From NCBI GenBank assembly GCA_903951825.1, contig CAJBDJ010000026.1, positions 1 through 64,000 on the forward strand: DNA of 64,000 nucleotides, given 5' to 3'. The notes beneath the pieces are model-generated. The model was not told where the DNA came from. It searched no databases and saw only the letters and a program-made list of their open reading frames with translations. Positions 47,793 to 57,270 of the stretch are shown in pieces. Numbering within the stretch: the first letter of the stretch is position 1; each line of letters starts with the position of its first letter. The position numbers and the translations under genes were made by a program. This stretch comes from an uncultured Pseudomonadota bacterium. GTDB lineage: Bacteria; Pseudomonadota; Gammaproteobacteria; Burkholderiales; Rhodocyclaceae.

Positions 47793-48147
47793 TTTTGAGC
47801 CATTCGATGCAGCGGCTATCGAGCGCATCGAGCAAAACGCAGTCGAAACGGCAATCGCCTTCCGCCTTGCCAGCGAGGAAGTGTCGGGCGGCGAGAATGA
47901 TGCGCTGGCGCTTGGCGAGGGTAATGCTGGCGCCGGCACCGCCGAAATCCCCGCGGCTGCGCAAACGGACTTCAACAAAAACCAGCACCTTGCCATCGCG
48001 GCAAATCAGATCGATCTCACCGCCGCGGACACGGAAATTGTGCTCTAAAACCCGTAGCCCGCGAGATTCGAGATAGCGCGCAACCAGCGTTTCAGCTTCG
48101 CGGCCGCGCGCGGTGGTGGTATCGTTGGATTTTGCCTGTGTGCCCAT
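47770..48147 (-). CDS. yraN: YraN family (UPF0102) endonuclease-like protein
   Basis: This 125-residue protein has the restriction-endonuclease-like core GGEIDLICRDG...VFVEVRLRS, i.e. an E-x(n)-D-x(n)-ExR arrangement, typical of UPF0102. Its cellular role is not established. Length is normal. Its start codon is only four bases from that of the divergent rsmI gene, so its promoter must lie within rsmI coding sequence. It is followed on the same strand by the overlapping HIRAN gene. Confidence 0.93.
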   Translation of the reverse strand: MGTQAKSNDTTTARGREAETLVARYLESRGLRVLEHNFRVRGGEIDLICRDGKVLVFVEVRLRSRGDFGGAGASITLAKRQRIILAARHFLAGKAEGDCRFDCVLLDALDSRCIEWLKNAFSADD

Positions 48148-48151
48148 AAAA

Positions 48152-48988
48152 ATGACGGAAGAATTCGCTGCATTGTATGTCGTCCCGACGCCTCTCGGGA
48201 ACCTCGCCGATCTGACCCGGCGCGCCGAGGAGGTGCTGCGTTCGGTGCCCTGGGTGGCTGCCGAAGATACCCGTCACAGTGCACCGCTGCTCAAGCAAAT
48301 CGGCGCCCGGGCGCGAACCATTCCGGCGCATCAGCACAACGAACACGAAGCGGCAGCGCGGATTATCGAAAAACTCCAGGGCGGAGAGGCGGTGGCGCTG
48401 ATTTCCGATGCCGGGACGCCGGGAATTTCCGATCCCGGTGCGCGCATTGTCGCCGCCGTTCGCGCCGCCGGCTGCCGGATCATTCCGCTGCCTGGGCCAT
48501 GTGCGGCAACAACGGCGCTTTCCGGCTCTGGTCTGGTGGATGCGCATTTTTTCTTCTACGGTTTTTTGCCGAGCAAGGGCGGTCAGCGCCGGCAGGCGAT
48601 CAACGATCTGCGTAACTACCCTTGTGCCCTGATTTTCTACGAAGCGCCACATCGCATTCTGGCGACCGTCGCCGATCTCGCCGCCGGACTCGGTGAGCGC
48701 ACCTTGGTCATTGCGCGTGAACTGACCAAATGTTTTGAATCGCTCCATAGTTGTCCGCTGAGTGAAGCACTCACCTGGCTGCAAGGCGACCCAAATCGTC
48801 AGCGCGGCGAATTCGTTCTGATCGTCTCGGGTGCTGCGCCCGGCGCCGACGACGGTGAAGCCGAACGGGTCTTGAGCTTGCTGCTCGGTGACGGGCTGCC
48901 GGTCAAGCAGGCCGCGCGGCTGGCCGCGCAAATCACCGGCGCCGCGAGGAACGCTCTGTATGATCGGGCGCTGGCGCTGAAGGCGTAG
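48152..48988 (+). CDS. rsmI: 16S rRNA 2'-O-ribose C1402 methyltransferase
   Basis: This 278-residue tetrapyrrole-methylase-fold enzyme methylates C1402 of 16S rRNA. LYVVPTPLGNLADLT, EDTRHSAPLL, SDAGTPGISDPG and FYEAPHR are the family landmarks. I use ATG 48152; the frame is open 13 codons further into yraN on the opposite strand but those residues are not family-like. It is divergent from yraN as in E. coli. Confidence 0.96.
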   Translation: MTEEFAALYVVPTPLGNLADLTRRAEEVLRSVPWVAAEDTRHSAPLLKQIGARARTIPAHQHNEHEAAARIIEKLQGGEAVALISDAGTPGISDPGARIVAAVRAAGCRIIPLPGPCAATTALSGSGLVDAHFFFYGFLPSKGGQRRQAINDLRNYPCALIFYEAPHRILATVADLAAGLGERTLVIARELTKCFESLHSCPLSEALTWLQGDPNRQRGEFVLIVSGAAPGADDGEAERVLSLLLGDGLPVKQAARLAAQITGAARNALYDRALALKA

Positions 48989-48998
48989 TCGATTCCCG

Positions 48999-49042
48999 CT
49001 GGTGACGGCGGCGCATCACCAGAAGGGGCTGATAAAATCAGC
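48999..49042 (+). promoter_or_regulatory. Two dyads upstream of pyrC
   Basis: CTGGTGA (48999-49005) pairs with TCACCAG (49016-49022), and GCTGAT (49028-49033) pairs with ATCAGC (49037-49042) over a three-base loop. Both lie in the 75-base gap between rsmI and pyrC. GATAAAAT in the second dyad could be a -10 region for pyrC. They might instead be leader hairpins controlling pyrC translation, or the weak end of the rsmI transcript; there is no T-run. Confidence 0.35.
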
Positions 49043-49063
49043 GAAAACGTTTCGAGAACCCGT

Positions 49064-50095
49064 ATGCAAATTACCCTCACCCGCCCCGACGACTGGCATC
49101 TTCATCTGCGCGATGGGGAGGCGCTGGCCTCGGTGATTGGGCATACGGCCCGCCAGTTTGCGCGAGCCATCGTCATGCCCAATCTCAAGCCGCCCGTGAC
49201 GACGGTGGATGCCGCCGCCGCCTATCGTGATCGTATCGTTGACGCTTTGCCCGCCGGCGCCCGCTTTCAGCCCTTGATGACGCTTTATCTGACCGACAAT
49301 ACGCCGGCCAGCGAAATTGCCAGGGTGGCGGCTTCCGGCTTCGTCAAGGCAGTCAAGCTTTACCCGGCCGGTGCGACGACCCATTCCGATGCCGGCTTGA
49401 CCGACATCACCCGGGTTTTTGACACGCTGGCCGAAATGGAGCGCCTTGGTGTCCCGCTGCTGGTGCATGGCGAGGTGACCGATCCGGAAATTGATCTGTT
49501 CGACCGCGAAAAGGTCTTTATCGACACTGTCTTGCTGCCGCTGACGCAACGCTTTCCACAGCTTAGAGTGGTGCTCGAACATATCACCACCAAAGAGGCC
49601 GCAGATTTCGTTGCCAATGCGCCATTGACGGTCGCTGCAACGATCACTGCGCACCATCTGCTCTACAATCGCAATGCCATTTTCCAAGGTGGCATTCGCC
49701 CGCACTGGTATTGCCTGCCGGTGCTCAAACGCGAAATTCACCGCCAGGCGCTGGTGGCCGCGGCGACCTCTGGCAACCCGAAATTCTTCCTTGGCACCGA
49801 CTCGGCACCGCACGCCCGGCGCACCAAGGAGGCCGCTTGCGGCTGCGCTGGATGCTATACCGCGTATGCCGCCATCGAGTTGTACGCCGAAGCTTTTGCG
49901 GCGGCCGGTGCGCTCGACAAGCTGGAAGCTTTCGCCAGCTTTCACGGTGCCGACTGGTACGGTTTGCCACGGAACAGCGAAACAATCACGCTGGCCAGGC
50001 AGGACTGGACGGTACCCGCCGATTACCCGTATATCGCCGGTGATTCACTTGTTCCCCTGCGTGCCGGCGACACCTTGTCATGGATCCTGTTGTGA
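49064..50095 (+). CDS. pyrC: Dihydroorotase
   Basis: This 343-residue zinc amidohydrolase closes carbamoyl-aspartate to dihydroorotate in pyrimidine synthesis. The N-terminal HLHLRDG binds zinc, [12 protein letters not shown] carries the carbamylated lysine, and the downstream VLEHITT, ITAHHL and GTDSAPH segments complete the site. Length is that of the E. coli-type monofunctional PyrC. It begins 75 bases after rsmI. A lipoprotein gene follows after 11 bases. Confidence 0.97.
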   Translation: MQITLTRPDDWHLHLRDGEALASVIGHTARQFARAIVMPNLKPPVTTVDAAAAYRDRIVDALPAGARFQPLMTLYLTDNTPASEIARVAASGFVKAVKLYPAGATTHSDAGLTDITRVFDTLAEMERLGVPLLVHGEVTDPEIDLFDREKVFIDTVLLPLTQRFPQLRVVLEHITTKEAADFVANAPLTVAATITAHHLLYNRNAIFQGGIRPHWYCLPVLKREIHRQALVAAATSGNPKFFLGTDSAPHARRTKEAACGCAGCYTAYAAIELYAEAFAAAGALDKLEAFASFHGADWYGLPRNSETITLARQDWTVPADYPYIAGDSLVPLRAGDTLSWILL

Positions 50096-50106
50096 GGAAA
50101 ATCGTC

Positions 50107-50544
50107 ATGCCTTTGCGCCATCTTCTCCTCGCTTTTCTCGCCTTGCCCATGCTCGCTGCCTGCGTCAATGATGGTGCCACCTACGAAATCGACAACACCC
50201 GCGAGCATGTGCTGTCGCTGATTCGCGAACAACCCTATTTTTGGGACAGCCGCGTCGAGCTGTTCATGGTCGTCTCGCGGATGCCCGCCTGTATGCGCCG
50301 GCACAGCATGGGTGCGGGCACACGGGCGAGTCGTGTCGATATTTACCAGGTGCCTTCCGGCGCGTTTATCGTCAAGATTGGCAAACGCATGTATGCGACG
50401 GAAACGCAAAACTGCGTCAATTTCGTCAAAATGACCGAAGACCCGCCGGGTGGCATGGGCAAATTGATGGGCAGCTTCCGTGAAAACAACGGGGTGCTAG
50501 TTTTCGTGCCCAGCGACGACGCCGGAACCGGCTCCGCCGAGTGA
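50107..50544 (+). CDS. Small lipoprotein, unrecognised
   Basis: This 145-residue protein has a lipoprotein signal (MPLRHLLLAFLALPMLAAC) with lipobox LAAC. The mature part has three further Cys residues, in ACMRR and QNCVNF among others, and a small beta-rich look (VDIYQVPSGAFIVKIG). I start at ATG 50107 because GAGGA lies nine bases upstream. It follows pyrC closely and overlaps the next gene by four bases. I do not recognise the family. It should be attached to the inner or outer membrane on the periplasmic side. Confidence 0.75.
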   Translation: MPLRHLLLAFLALPMLAACVNDGATYEIDNTREHVLSLIREQPYFWDSRVELFMVVSRMPACMRRHSMGAGTRASRVDIYQVPSGAFIVKIGKRMYATETQNCVNFVKMTEDPPGGMGKLMGSFRENNGVLVFVPSDDAGTGSAE

Positions 50545-51320
50545 ATTCGCCGGCGTCCTGCGCGGCGACCTTGTTTGACCCGCTGCGACACTGGCTGGAG
50601 CAATTCCCGGCACCGCCCGGCAGCGAGACCCTCAACGCACTTGTCGATCGGCGGCTGATCATTGGCGCCAATCGCCGGCCGCTGCGCTTTGTCCCGCCGC
50701 AGGCCGATGGACTGATCTACGAACGACGGATTTGGGAGTGTGGCGAGGTCGAAACGCGCCCCGATAATTGGCACGATTTCTTTAATGCGCTCGTCTGGCT
50801 GACTTTTCCGCAGAGCAAAATTGCCGTCAGCGCCCGTCATGTCGGGGCGATGACTCAGGGGGGCGCGACGCGCGGCAGGGTGCGTGATGCGCTGACGCAT
50901 TTTGATGAATGCGGCATCGTCGTCCTCTCGGCACAACCAGAGTTACTCGAACTGCTGCGAAATTTTGAGTGGAAAGAGCTATTTGTCGCGCATCGGGACG
51001 ACGTGCGGAAAAACATGCGCTTCGTGGTTTTTGGCCATGGTACTTACGAAAGTTTGCGCAAGCCATTTCGCGGTTTGACAGCCAAGGCCATTCTTTACGA
51101 TGTCGACAGCGCCTGGCTGCAACGCCCCCTGGCAGCGCAGGTGGCTGCCGTCGACAGCCGTTTGGCGGGCGATTTGGCCAACGGTGACTATGCGCAACCG
51201 GGAGATTTTCAACCTCTGCCTTTGCTCGGCATTCCCGGGCTGACCCCCGCCAGCGAGAATCCTGCCTACTACGACGACACTTGGCAATTTCGCCCGCGTC
51301 GTCGCTCGCCTGCTCAGTAG
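50541..51320 (+). CDS. DUF3025 family protein
   Basis: This 259-residue cytosolic protein matches the DUF3025 family by its core [21 protein letters not shown] and the FGHGTYE segment. The family is common in betaproteobacteria and its function is unknown. The start is GTG overlapping the preceding stop (GTGA). It converges with infA, and the coding ends overlap by seven bases. The C-terminal Arg/Pro tail is probably unstructured. Confidence 0.85.
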   Translation: MNSPASCAATLFDPLRHWLEQFPAPPGSETLNALVDRRLIIGANRRPLRFVPPQADGLIYERRIWECGEVETRPDNWHDFFNALVWLTFPQSKIAVSARHVGAMTQGGATRGRVRDALTHFDECGIVVLSAQPELLELLRNFEWKELFVAHRDDVRKNMRFVVFGHGTYESLRKPFRGLTAKAILYDVDSAWLQRPLAAQVAAVDSRLAGDLANGDYAQPGDFQPLPLLGIPGLTPASENPAYYDDTWQFRPRRRSPAQ

Positions 51321-51577
51321 CGGCGACGCTGTGGTGCCGGTGAGCTGGTGCCGCGATTTTCGATGTGACGGAAGGTGATGCGCCCCTTGCTCAGATCGTA
51401 GGGCGAGAGTTCAAGCGTGACTTTGTCACCAACCAGAATGCGGATATGGTTTTTCTTCATTTTGCCGCAGGTGTAGGCAACCAGTTCGTGGCCGTTTTCC
51501 AGCGTGACGCGAAAGCGGGTATCGGGGAGCACATCATTTACAACGCCTTGCATTTCCAGCAGTTCTTCTTTTGCCAA
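51314..51577 (-). CDS. infA: Translation initiation factor IF-1
   Basis: This 87-residue S1/OB-fold protein has the IF-1 core ([43 protein letters not shown]). IF-1 helps place initiator tRNA in the ribosomal P site. A 15-residue Ser/Pro/Arg extension ([10 protein letters not shown]) follows the usual end. Betaproteobacteria often carry two infA genes, one in the ribosomal operon and one isolated like this. It appears to be a single-gene unit. Confidence 0.95.
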   Translation of the reverse strand: MAKEELLEMQGVVNDVLPDTRFRVTLENGHELVAYTCGKMKKNHIRILVGDKVTLELSPYDLSKGRITFRHIENRGTSSPAPQRRRY

Positions 51578-51611
51578 AGGGACTTCTCCAGTGAATGATT
51601 AAAACAATATT

Positions 51612-52493
51612 TTAAACAGCAACCGTCGCTTGCGCATCGGTCGATAAAGCTTCGTGCCGGTGGCGTGGCAGTTCCCACGGTTGTCCGGTTTCGGTGAGCG
51701 CCATGATGGAAATCACCGGTGGCTGCGAAATGACCCCGCCAAAAATGGTGGCAAAAGAGACATCGGCGGCGTCACGGCCGGTGGCCAGGCGGATGAAACC
51801 CATCGGAATCGCTGTGCCGGAAGGGTCAAAGGTGTACCAGCGGGTGCCGAGGAAGACTTCGACGTAAGCATGGAAATCGGTCGGCCCGAGTGCCGGGTCG
51901 GCGCCGTAATCAATACCGGTGGTAAAGCGCGCCGGAATATTCAGGGCGCGGCAGATGGCAATCATCAAGTGAGCGAAATCGCGGCAGACGCCGACGCGGT
52001 CGATCAGCGTGTCGAGCGCCGAGGTGGTCGAACTGCTGGTATTGCCTTTGAAGGTGACCTTCTGGTTGACCCAGTTGCGAATTGCCTCGACGCGGCGGTA
52101 ACCCTTGGGCAGGTGGCCAAATTCGCTCATGGCCAGCGCGGCAAGGCGATCCGACTGGCAATAGCGGCTCGGGTAGATATAGCTTAGGACGGCCAGCGGC
52201 AAGTGGGCAATCGGCACTTCCTGGATCAAGTCGGGGAGATCAATTTGTTGCTTGATATCGACCGTTGACTGGATGCTGATATGCAACGGCCCGGGGGCGC
52301 CGGTCAGGCGCAGGTAGCGGGAACAGGTGGCCGGGTCGGTCTGGATGCTGTGCGGAACTTGCTGGCTGATCAGCAAGGTTTCGCTGACGACGGATTGAGC
52401 CGCTGTTTTGGCCGCGTGAATATTGAAAACGAAATCGGCTCCGGGGAAGCTCAGCTCGTAATGGAGGTCGATAGCAAACTGGATGCGAACCAT
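51612..52493 (-). CDS. Transglutaminase-like protein
   Basis: This 293-residue protein has a bacterial transglutaminase N-terminal beta region followed by a papain-like transglutaminase core. The catalytic triad is visible as Cys in GVCRDFAH, His in DFHAYVEVFL and Asp in WYTFDPSG. No signal peptide is seen. Such proteins are usually taken to be cysteine proteases or amidases; the substrate is unknown. It lies 34 bases upstream of infA on the same strand. Confidence 0.88.
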   Translation of the reverse strand: MVRIQFAIDLHYELSFPGADFVFNIHAAKTAAQSVVSETLLISQQVPHSIQTDPATCSRYLRLTGAPGPLHISIQSTVDIKQQIDLPDLIQEVPIAHLPLAVLSYIYPSRYCQSDRLAALAMSEFGHLPKGYRRVEAIRNWVNQKVTFKGNTSSSTTSALDTLIDRVGVCRDFAHLMIAICRALNIPARFTTGIDYGADPALGPTDFHAYVEVFLGTRWYTFDPSGTAIPMGFIRLATGRDAADVSFATIFGGVISQPPVISIMALTETGQPWELPRHRHEALSTDAQATVAV

Positions 52494-52621
52494 GTATTCC
52501 CTGAAGTAATGCCGCTTTGACGCCCAGGAAACGGTTTTTCGCGGGGCAGAACGATGCTGTGAAAGCTATTGGCTTAACTTTCGCAGTCTACGCAGATGGG
52601 GCGGCTGTGGCAAGGAAAAAA

Positions 52622-52671
52622 CACGAAAATTCAAACCCTTGCCTCAATTTGGTGCGCATTGCGGCAAGGGT
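52622..52671 (-). terminator. Candidate terminator after leuA
   Basis: On the minus strand ACCCTTGCC (52671-52663) pairs with GGCAAGGGT (52643-52635) over a 19-base loop, followed by TTGAATTTT and a later run of six T (near 52616-52621). It starts 13 bases after the leuA stop. The loop is long and the T-tract imperfect, so efficiency is uncertain. The remaining 120 bases to the transglutaminase gene contain nothing else I can support except its promoter. Confidence 0.55.
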
Positions 52672-52683
52672 GTGGGGTGTTCT

Positions 52684-54378
52684 TCAGGCGGCCTCGGCGT
52701 CGCTCGCCGGCAAGAGGAAGGGCGACAGCCGGTTGACGCCGCTCAACAGCGCCTTGATTGAAGCGGTGACAATATTGTGGTCGATGCCAACGCCGTAGCA
52801 CACCGGCCGGTCGCCACCGCTGATTTCCAGGAAGGCACAGGCACGGGCGTTGCCATCCTCGCCAACAGGTGTCATCGAGCGTTCTTCGTAACTGCGCACC
52901 TGAATGTTGATGCCGGCGCCTTTCAGGGCATGGACGGCGGCGTTGATGGGGCCGTTGCCTTCGCCGTTGAGAACGTGCGTTACGCCGTTGATGTCAATCT
53001 GAAGACGGATGCCCTGGGCGTTGCCGCGCTCGAAGAGGTGATAGTCGCGATAGTCGATGGGGGCGCGGGAGGCGAGATAAGTATCGGAAAACAAGCGCCA
53101 GATTTCATTGGCCGTCACTTCGCCGCCGTGCGCCTCGGTGTGTTTTTGCACAACGCCGGAAAACTCGACCTGCAAGCGGCGCGGCATGACAACACCGTGC
53201 TCGTTTTCCATCAGGTAGGCGATGCCACCCTTGCCGGACTGGCTGTTGACGCGAATCAGCGAGTCGTAGCTGCGCCCGAGATCGGCGGGGTCGATCGGGA
53301 GGTAGGGCACGGCCCACGGCGCGTCGGCCTTTTGCGCAGCAAAGCCTTTTTTGATGGCGTCTTGGTGCGAGCCGGAAAAGGCGGTAAAGACGAGATCGCC
53401 GACGTAAGGGTGGCGCGGATGGATGCTCATCCCGGTGCATGCTTCGAGCGTCCGGGCAAGCGCGTTGATGTCCGAGAAATCGAGTCGCGGATCGACCCCC
53501 TGGGTGTACATGTTGAGGGCGAGGGTGACCAGGTCGACGTTGCCGGTGCGCTCACCGTTGCCGAACAGACAGCCCTCGACGCGGTCGGCACCGGCCATCA
53601 GGCCAAGTTCGGCGGCCGCCACGGCGGTGCCGCGGTCATTGTGCGGGTGGAGGCTGATCAGCACGCTGTCACGACGGGCGAGGTGCTTGTGCATCCACTC
53701 AATCTGGTCGGCGTAGATGTTGGGCGAGGCGATTTCGACGGTGGTTGGCAGGTTGAGAATCACCTTGCGTTGCGGCGTCGCGCCCCACGCCTCGGTGACG
53801 GCGTCGCAGATTTCCTTGGCGAAATCGAGTTCGGTGGCGGTAAATAGCTCCGGACTGTATTCGAGGGTGATCCTGGTTTCGGGCATCTCCTCGGCAAGGC
53901 GGCGAATGAGGTGCACGGCATCGACGGCGAGCGCCACCACTTCCGCCTTGCTCATGGCGAAAACCTGCTCGCGGAAGGTTTTGCTGGTGGCGTTATAGAC
54001 ATGAACAATGGCTTGCCTGGCCCCCCTGATCGACTCAAAGGTGCGACGAATCAGGGGCTCGCGTGCCTGGGTGAGGACTTCGATGGTCACGTCATCGGGA
54101 ATGTGCTTTTCTTCGATGAGCCGGCGCACGAAGCCGAATTCGGTCTCGGAGGCCGACGGGAAGGCGATTTCGATTTCCTTGAAGCCAATCGCGCAAAGGG
54201 TCTCGAAGAGGCGCATTTTCTTCTCGCCGTTCATTGGCTCGAAAAGCGCCTGGTTGCCGTCGCGCAGATCGGTACTCATCCAGACCGGCGCCTGCGTGAT
54301 GGTGCGTCCCGGCCAGTTGCGGTCAGTCAGATTGATCGGGACAAAAGCGGGGTACTTGGCGGCGGGATTGGGGGTCAT
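52684..54378 (-). CDS. leuA: 2-isopropylmalate synthase, long type
   Basis: This 564-residue enzyme condenses acetyl-CoA with 2-ketoisovalerate, the first step of leucine synthesis. The catalytic barrel has STDLRDGNQAL, LHPHNDRGTAVAAAELG with the metal-binding His pair, and LFGNGERTGNVDLV. A C-terminal LeuA regulatory domain (from about residue 440) ends in the allosteric leucine-binding fold. The length and motifs are those of the longer LeuA2 group also found in actinobacteria and fungi, rather than the E. coli form. A divergent Lrp-type regulator lies 133 bases upstream. Confidence 0.95.
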   Translation of the reverse strand: MTPNPAAKYPAFVPINLTDRNWPGRTITQAPVWMSTDLRDGNQALFEPMNGEKKMRLFETLCAIGFKEIEIAFPSASETEFGFVRRLIEEKHIPDDVTIEVLTQAREPLIRRTFESIRGARQAIVHVYNATSKTFREQVFAMSKAEVVALAVDAVHLIRRLAEEMPETRITLEYSPELFTATELDFAKEICDAVTEAWGATPQRKVILNLPTTVEIASPNIYADQIEWMHKHLARRDSVLISLHPHNDRGTAVAAAELGLMAGADRVEGCLFGNGERTGNVDLVTLALNMYTQGVDPRLDFSDINALARTLEACTGMSIHPRHPYVGDLVFTAFSGSHQDAIKKGFAAQKADAPWAVPYLPIDPADLGRSYDSLIRVNSQSGKGGIAYLMENEHGVVMPRRLQVEFSGVVQKHTEAHGGEVTANEIWRLFSDTYLASRAPIDYRDYHLFERGNAQGIRLQIDINGVTHVLNGEGNGPINAAVHALKGAGINIQVRSYEERSMTPVGEDGNARACAFLEISGGDRPVCYGVGIDHNIVTASIKALLSGVNRLSPFLLPASDAEAA

Positions 54379-54511
54379 GGCGTGGCTCCTTCAAGCGGGA
54401 TTCGATACACGAATTTTAAGGACGATCGACTAGCAGGTGCTTGCGTTTTATTGGTTTAATCTTTCAATTTTTGGTTGATAATTGTTTAAATAAACTATTT
54501 TGAGCAATAAA

Positions 54512-54976
54512 ATGGAATTAGACCGTTACGACCAGCAAATTCTTGAAATACTCCAGGGCGACGGCCGCATCAGCAATCAGGAGCTCGCCGATCGCATTGG
54601 CTTATCTGCCTCACCCTGCCTGCGCCGCGTTCGCGCCCTGGAAGAATGCGGCCTGATCAGTGGCTATCGCGCCCTGCTCGATGCCAAAAAACTCGGCTTG
54701 TCGCTGATGGCGCTGATTGGCATTTCAATGGATCAGCACACTCCGGAGCGCTTCGCCAATCTCGAAGCGGCAATTGCCGAGATCCCGGAAATCCTCGAAT
54801 GCCTGCTGATCACCGGCCAACAATCCGACTATCAACTCAAGGCCGTGGTGCGCGACATGGACGCCTATCAGGATTTGTTGCTCAACAAAATCACCCGCAT
54901 CCCCGGTGTGACCGGCGTGCACACCAGTTTTGTCCTCAGAAAGGTGGTTGACCGCAGCCGTCTGCCGCTGACCTGA
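54512..54976 (+). CDS. Lrp/AsnC family transcriptional regulator
   Basis: This 154-residue regulator has the N-terminal helix-turn-helix (LDRYDQQILEILQGDGRISN, LADRIGLSASPCLRRVRAL) and a C-terminal RAM effector-binding domain. It is divergent from leuA, so control of leucine synthesis is a reasonable inference. I use ATG 54512; a TTG four codons earlier is possible and neither has a strong ribosome-binding site. The intergenic 133 bases are notably AT-rich, suiting Lrp binding. Confidence 0.9.
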   Translation: MELDRYDQQILEILQGDGRISNQELADRIGLSASPCLRRVRALEECGLISGYRALLDAKKLGLSLMALIGISMDQHTPERFANLEAAIAEIPEILECLLITGQQSDYQLKAVVRDMDAYQDLLLNKITRIPGVTGVHTSFVLRKVVDRSRLPLT

Positions 54977-55028
54977 GAGCCATGACTGTTCGCCGCTCGC
55001 TGCGGTGGCAATGGATGCCGAGGCAAAA

Positions 55029-56567
55029 TCACCAATCGAGGGTCATTTGTCCCGGCGCACCGGACAACTTTTTGCCGCGACCCGGGTGATGCTTGCGTGA
55101 GCCGTGTTTTTCGATGATCGCCGCCTTCGCCGCATTCACCTCCGGCTGCGCACGCAGGGCAAACAGTTTTTGTTTGGCAAGGCGCGTCGCCACCTCAAGG
55201 TCGACCAGCGGCTCGGGGATATCGACGCCTGGTTCCAGACCCTGCCGCTTTTGCAATTCTTCCGGCATCCGCCAGGGCTCAAAGAGCCAGCTATCGGGCA
55301 CCTGGCGCAGATGGGGAAGCCAGCGCCGGACAAAGTGGCCGCGCGGATCGTGATCGCGCGCCTGCTTGATCGGGTTATAGACGCGCGCCACGTTGATTCC
55401 CGTCGTCCCCGCCTGCATCTGCATTTGCGGCCAGTGAATTCCCGGTTCGTAGTCGAGAAACTGGCGCGCCAGCCAGAGACCGACCGGGCGCCAATGCAGC
55501 CACAAGGGGTAGGCGGCCACCGAAACCAGCATCGCGCGCATCCGAAAATTGATCCAGCCGCAGTCACGCAACATCGCAACACAGGCATCGACCAGCGGCC
55601 AGCCGGTTCGACCCGCGGTCAATGCCGAAAAATGCACGGAATTCCAGTCGTTCTCGCGCAGCCCATCGTAACCCCGGTGCAGATTCTCAAACTCAAGCGA
55701 TGGCTCGCTTTCCAGTTTCTGGATGAAATGGCAATGCCAGTAGAGGCGGCTGATAAACGCCTGCAAGCCGCTACGCTGGCGACTGGCACTGGCTGGAAGT
55801 CGCTCGGCAAACGAGCGCGTCGCGTGCTCGACCTCGCGCAGACTGAGGCAACCGAAGGCAAGATAAGGAGATAGTCGGGAACAAGCCGTTGGCGCCGACA
55901 GTGGCGAAGAAATTCCGCCGCGATACTGATTGCTGCGCTCGCTCAGGAATTCATGCAGGACGTACAGCCCGGCCTGACGGCCTCCCCGCTGCCGCAAAGG
56001 CACCGTTTGATCACTCAGACCGACTGCCGCCGGCAACGGAGGTGGCGGCTCACTCCACGGCAAAACGACGCTCGGCACGTGTGCGGGCGCCGCAACCGGC
56101 GGCGCCGCCATGAATTCTTCCCGGCGCTGCTGCCAGCGATCACGCGCCGGCAAGCGCCGCACGACGCCAAATTGCGGAATCTCATGCCAACTCACCGCAT
56201 GTGCCCGACACCAGCGAGCAACCGCCCGATCCCGCTCAAAAGTCAGGCCGTTGCCGGTTTCCTCGTGGGCGTACAAGTGGCCGAAGGGTGATTGGCGATA
56301 CAGACGCTCCAGCACCCCGGTGACTTCACCGCTGACCAGGTGCAGCCGCCCGCCTGCGTCGCGCAAGCTGCGATAGAGGTCACGCAAGCTTTCGATCAGG
56401 AAATCATAGTGCTGGCGAGCCGCGTCGGGCGCCGCCCAAAGACTCGGTTCGATGATGTACAGACACAGCACCGGACCGCGTTGCAGCGCCTGCAACAAGG
56501 GCTGATGGTCGTCGATGCGCAAGTCGCGCTTAAACCAGACGACACTGTAGTTTCCCTGTCTGCTCAT
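55029..56567 (-). CDS. Deoxyribodipyrimidine photolyase / cryptochrome family
   Basis: This 512-residue flavoprotein has the N-terminal antenna-binding photolyase domain (VVWFKRDLRIDDHQPL) and a C-terminal FAD domain (LSPYLAFGCLS, TGWPLVDACVAML, WINFRMRAMLVS, YEPGIHWPQMQMQAGTTG). The last segment replaces the DGD/NxxR landmarks of class I CPD photolyases, which suggests the cryptochrome-like or FeS-independent bacterial branch. DNA repair activity is thus likely but not certain. ATG 56567 follows GGGAGCGGG. It stands alone, convergent with the Lrp gene. Confidence 0.88.
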   Translation of the reverse strand: MSRQGNYSVVWFKRDLRIDDHQPLLQALQRGPVLCLYIIEPSLWAAPDAARQHYDFLIESLRDLYRSLRDAGGRLHLVSGEVTGVLERLYRQSPFGHLYAHEETGNGLTFERDRAVARWCRAHAVSWHEIPQFGVVRRLPARDRWQQRREEFMAAPPVAAPAHVPSVVLPWSEPPPPLPAAVGLSDQTVPLRQRGGRQAGLYVLHEFLSERSNQYRGGISSPLSAPTACSRLSPYLAFGCLSLREVEHATRSFAERLPASASRQRSGLQAFISRLYWHCHFIQKLESEPSLEFENLHRGYDGLRENDWNSVHFSALTAGRTGWPLVDACVAMLRDCGWINFRMRAMLVSVAAYPLWLHWRPVGLWLARQFLDYEPGIHWPQMQMQAGTTGINVARVYNPIKQARDHDPRGHFVRRWLPHLRQVPDSWLFEPWRMPEELQKRQGLEPGVDIPEPLVDLEVATRLAKQKLFALRAQPEVNAAKAAIIEKHGSRKHHPGRGKKLSGAPGQMTLDW

Positions 56568-56763
56568 TCCCGCTCCCACCCACTCCCGAGGTTCGATCAA
56601 TCTATCCAGAGATTACACGCCCCCTACGCCCTTGCCCCCTAGTGAGCGCCTCGCTGAATCAGTTCGTCAGTTGCGACTGTCGTCGTCGTGACGTGTTGCT
56701 GTCGTTGCCAATGGCTTGCTGGCATGTCAAATTGAAATCTTTACGGCAAGTGGAGCATGACAA

Positions 56764-57234
56764 ATGTTGGTACAAAAATTACGTCTTCAACACGGCTGGT
56801 CGCAGCAACAACTCGCCGACGCCAGCGGGCTGAGCGTTCGTACTGTCCAGCGTATTGAGGCGGGTTATCCCGCCAGCACCGAGTCACTCAAGTCGCTTGC
56901 GGCGGTTTTTGGCGTTGAGTTTTCAATGCTTGATCCGGAGCGCAGCATCAGCCCTGTCGATACGGATAGTTCCGAGCCAGCCATGCAGGAGGCGTTGAGA
57001 TACGCGGTGAGCGTGCGACGTTTTTATGCCCACCTGGCTAAATATATAGTTGTTACGTTTGCTTTGCTCGCGGTTAACCTGATAGCCACACCACAGCGTT
57101 TGTGGGTTTTGTGGGTGATTGCTGGCTGGGGGCTGGGCATTTTTTTGCACGCTTTCCGTGTTTTCCGGGGCAGCCGGTTTCTGGGTTCAGCGTGGGAGCG
57201 GAAGTGGGTAGATAGCTTTCTTCGACGCTCGTAG
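56764..57234 (+). CDS. XRE-type HTH protein with C-terminal 2TM domain
   Basis: This 156-residue protein has a classical XRE helix-turn-helix (LRLQHGWSQQQLADASGLSVRTVQRIEAG) at residues 4-32. A linker leads to two hydrophobic helices (about 93-112 and 115-132) separated by a short turn and followed by WERKWVDSFL. This is the known 2TM-domain architecture. It should be a membrane-anchored transcription factor. The target and signal are unknown. GTGGAG lies ten bases upstream of the ATG. Confidence 0.82.
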   Translation: MLVQKLRLQHGWSQQQLADASGLSVRTVQRIEAGYPASTESLKSLAAVFGVEFSMLDPERSISPVDTDSSEPAMQEALRYAVSVRRFYAHLAKYIVVTFALLAVNLIATPQRLWVLWVIAGWGLGIFLHAFRVFRGSRFLGSAWERKWVDSFLRRS

Positions 57235-57270
57235 TGAGCTGCATTCGTTCGTTCAGCCAAAAAAGCGCGG

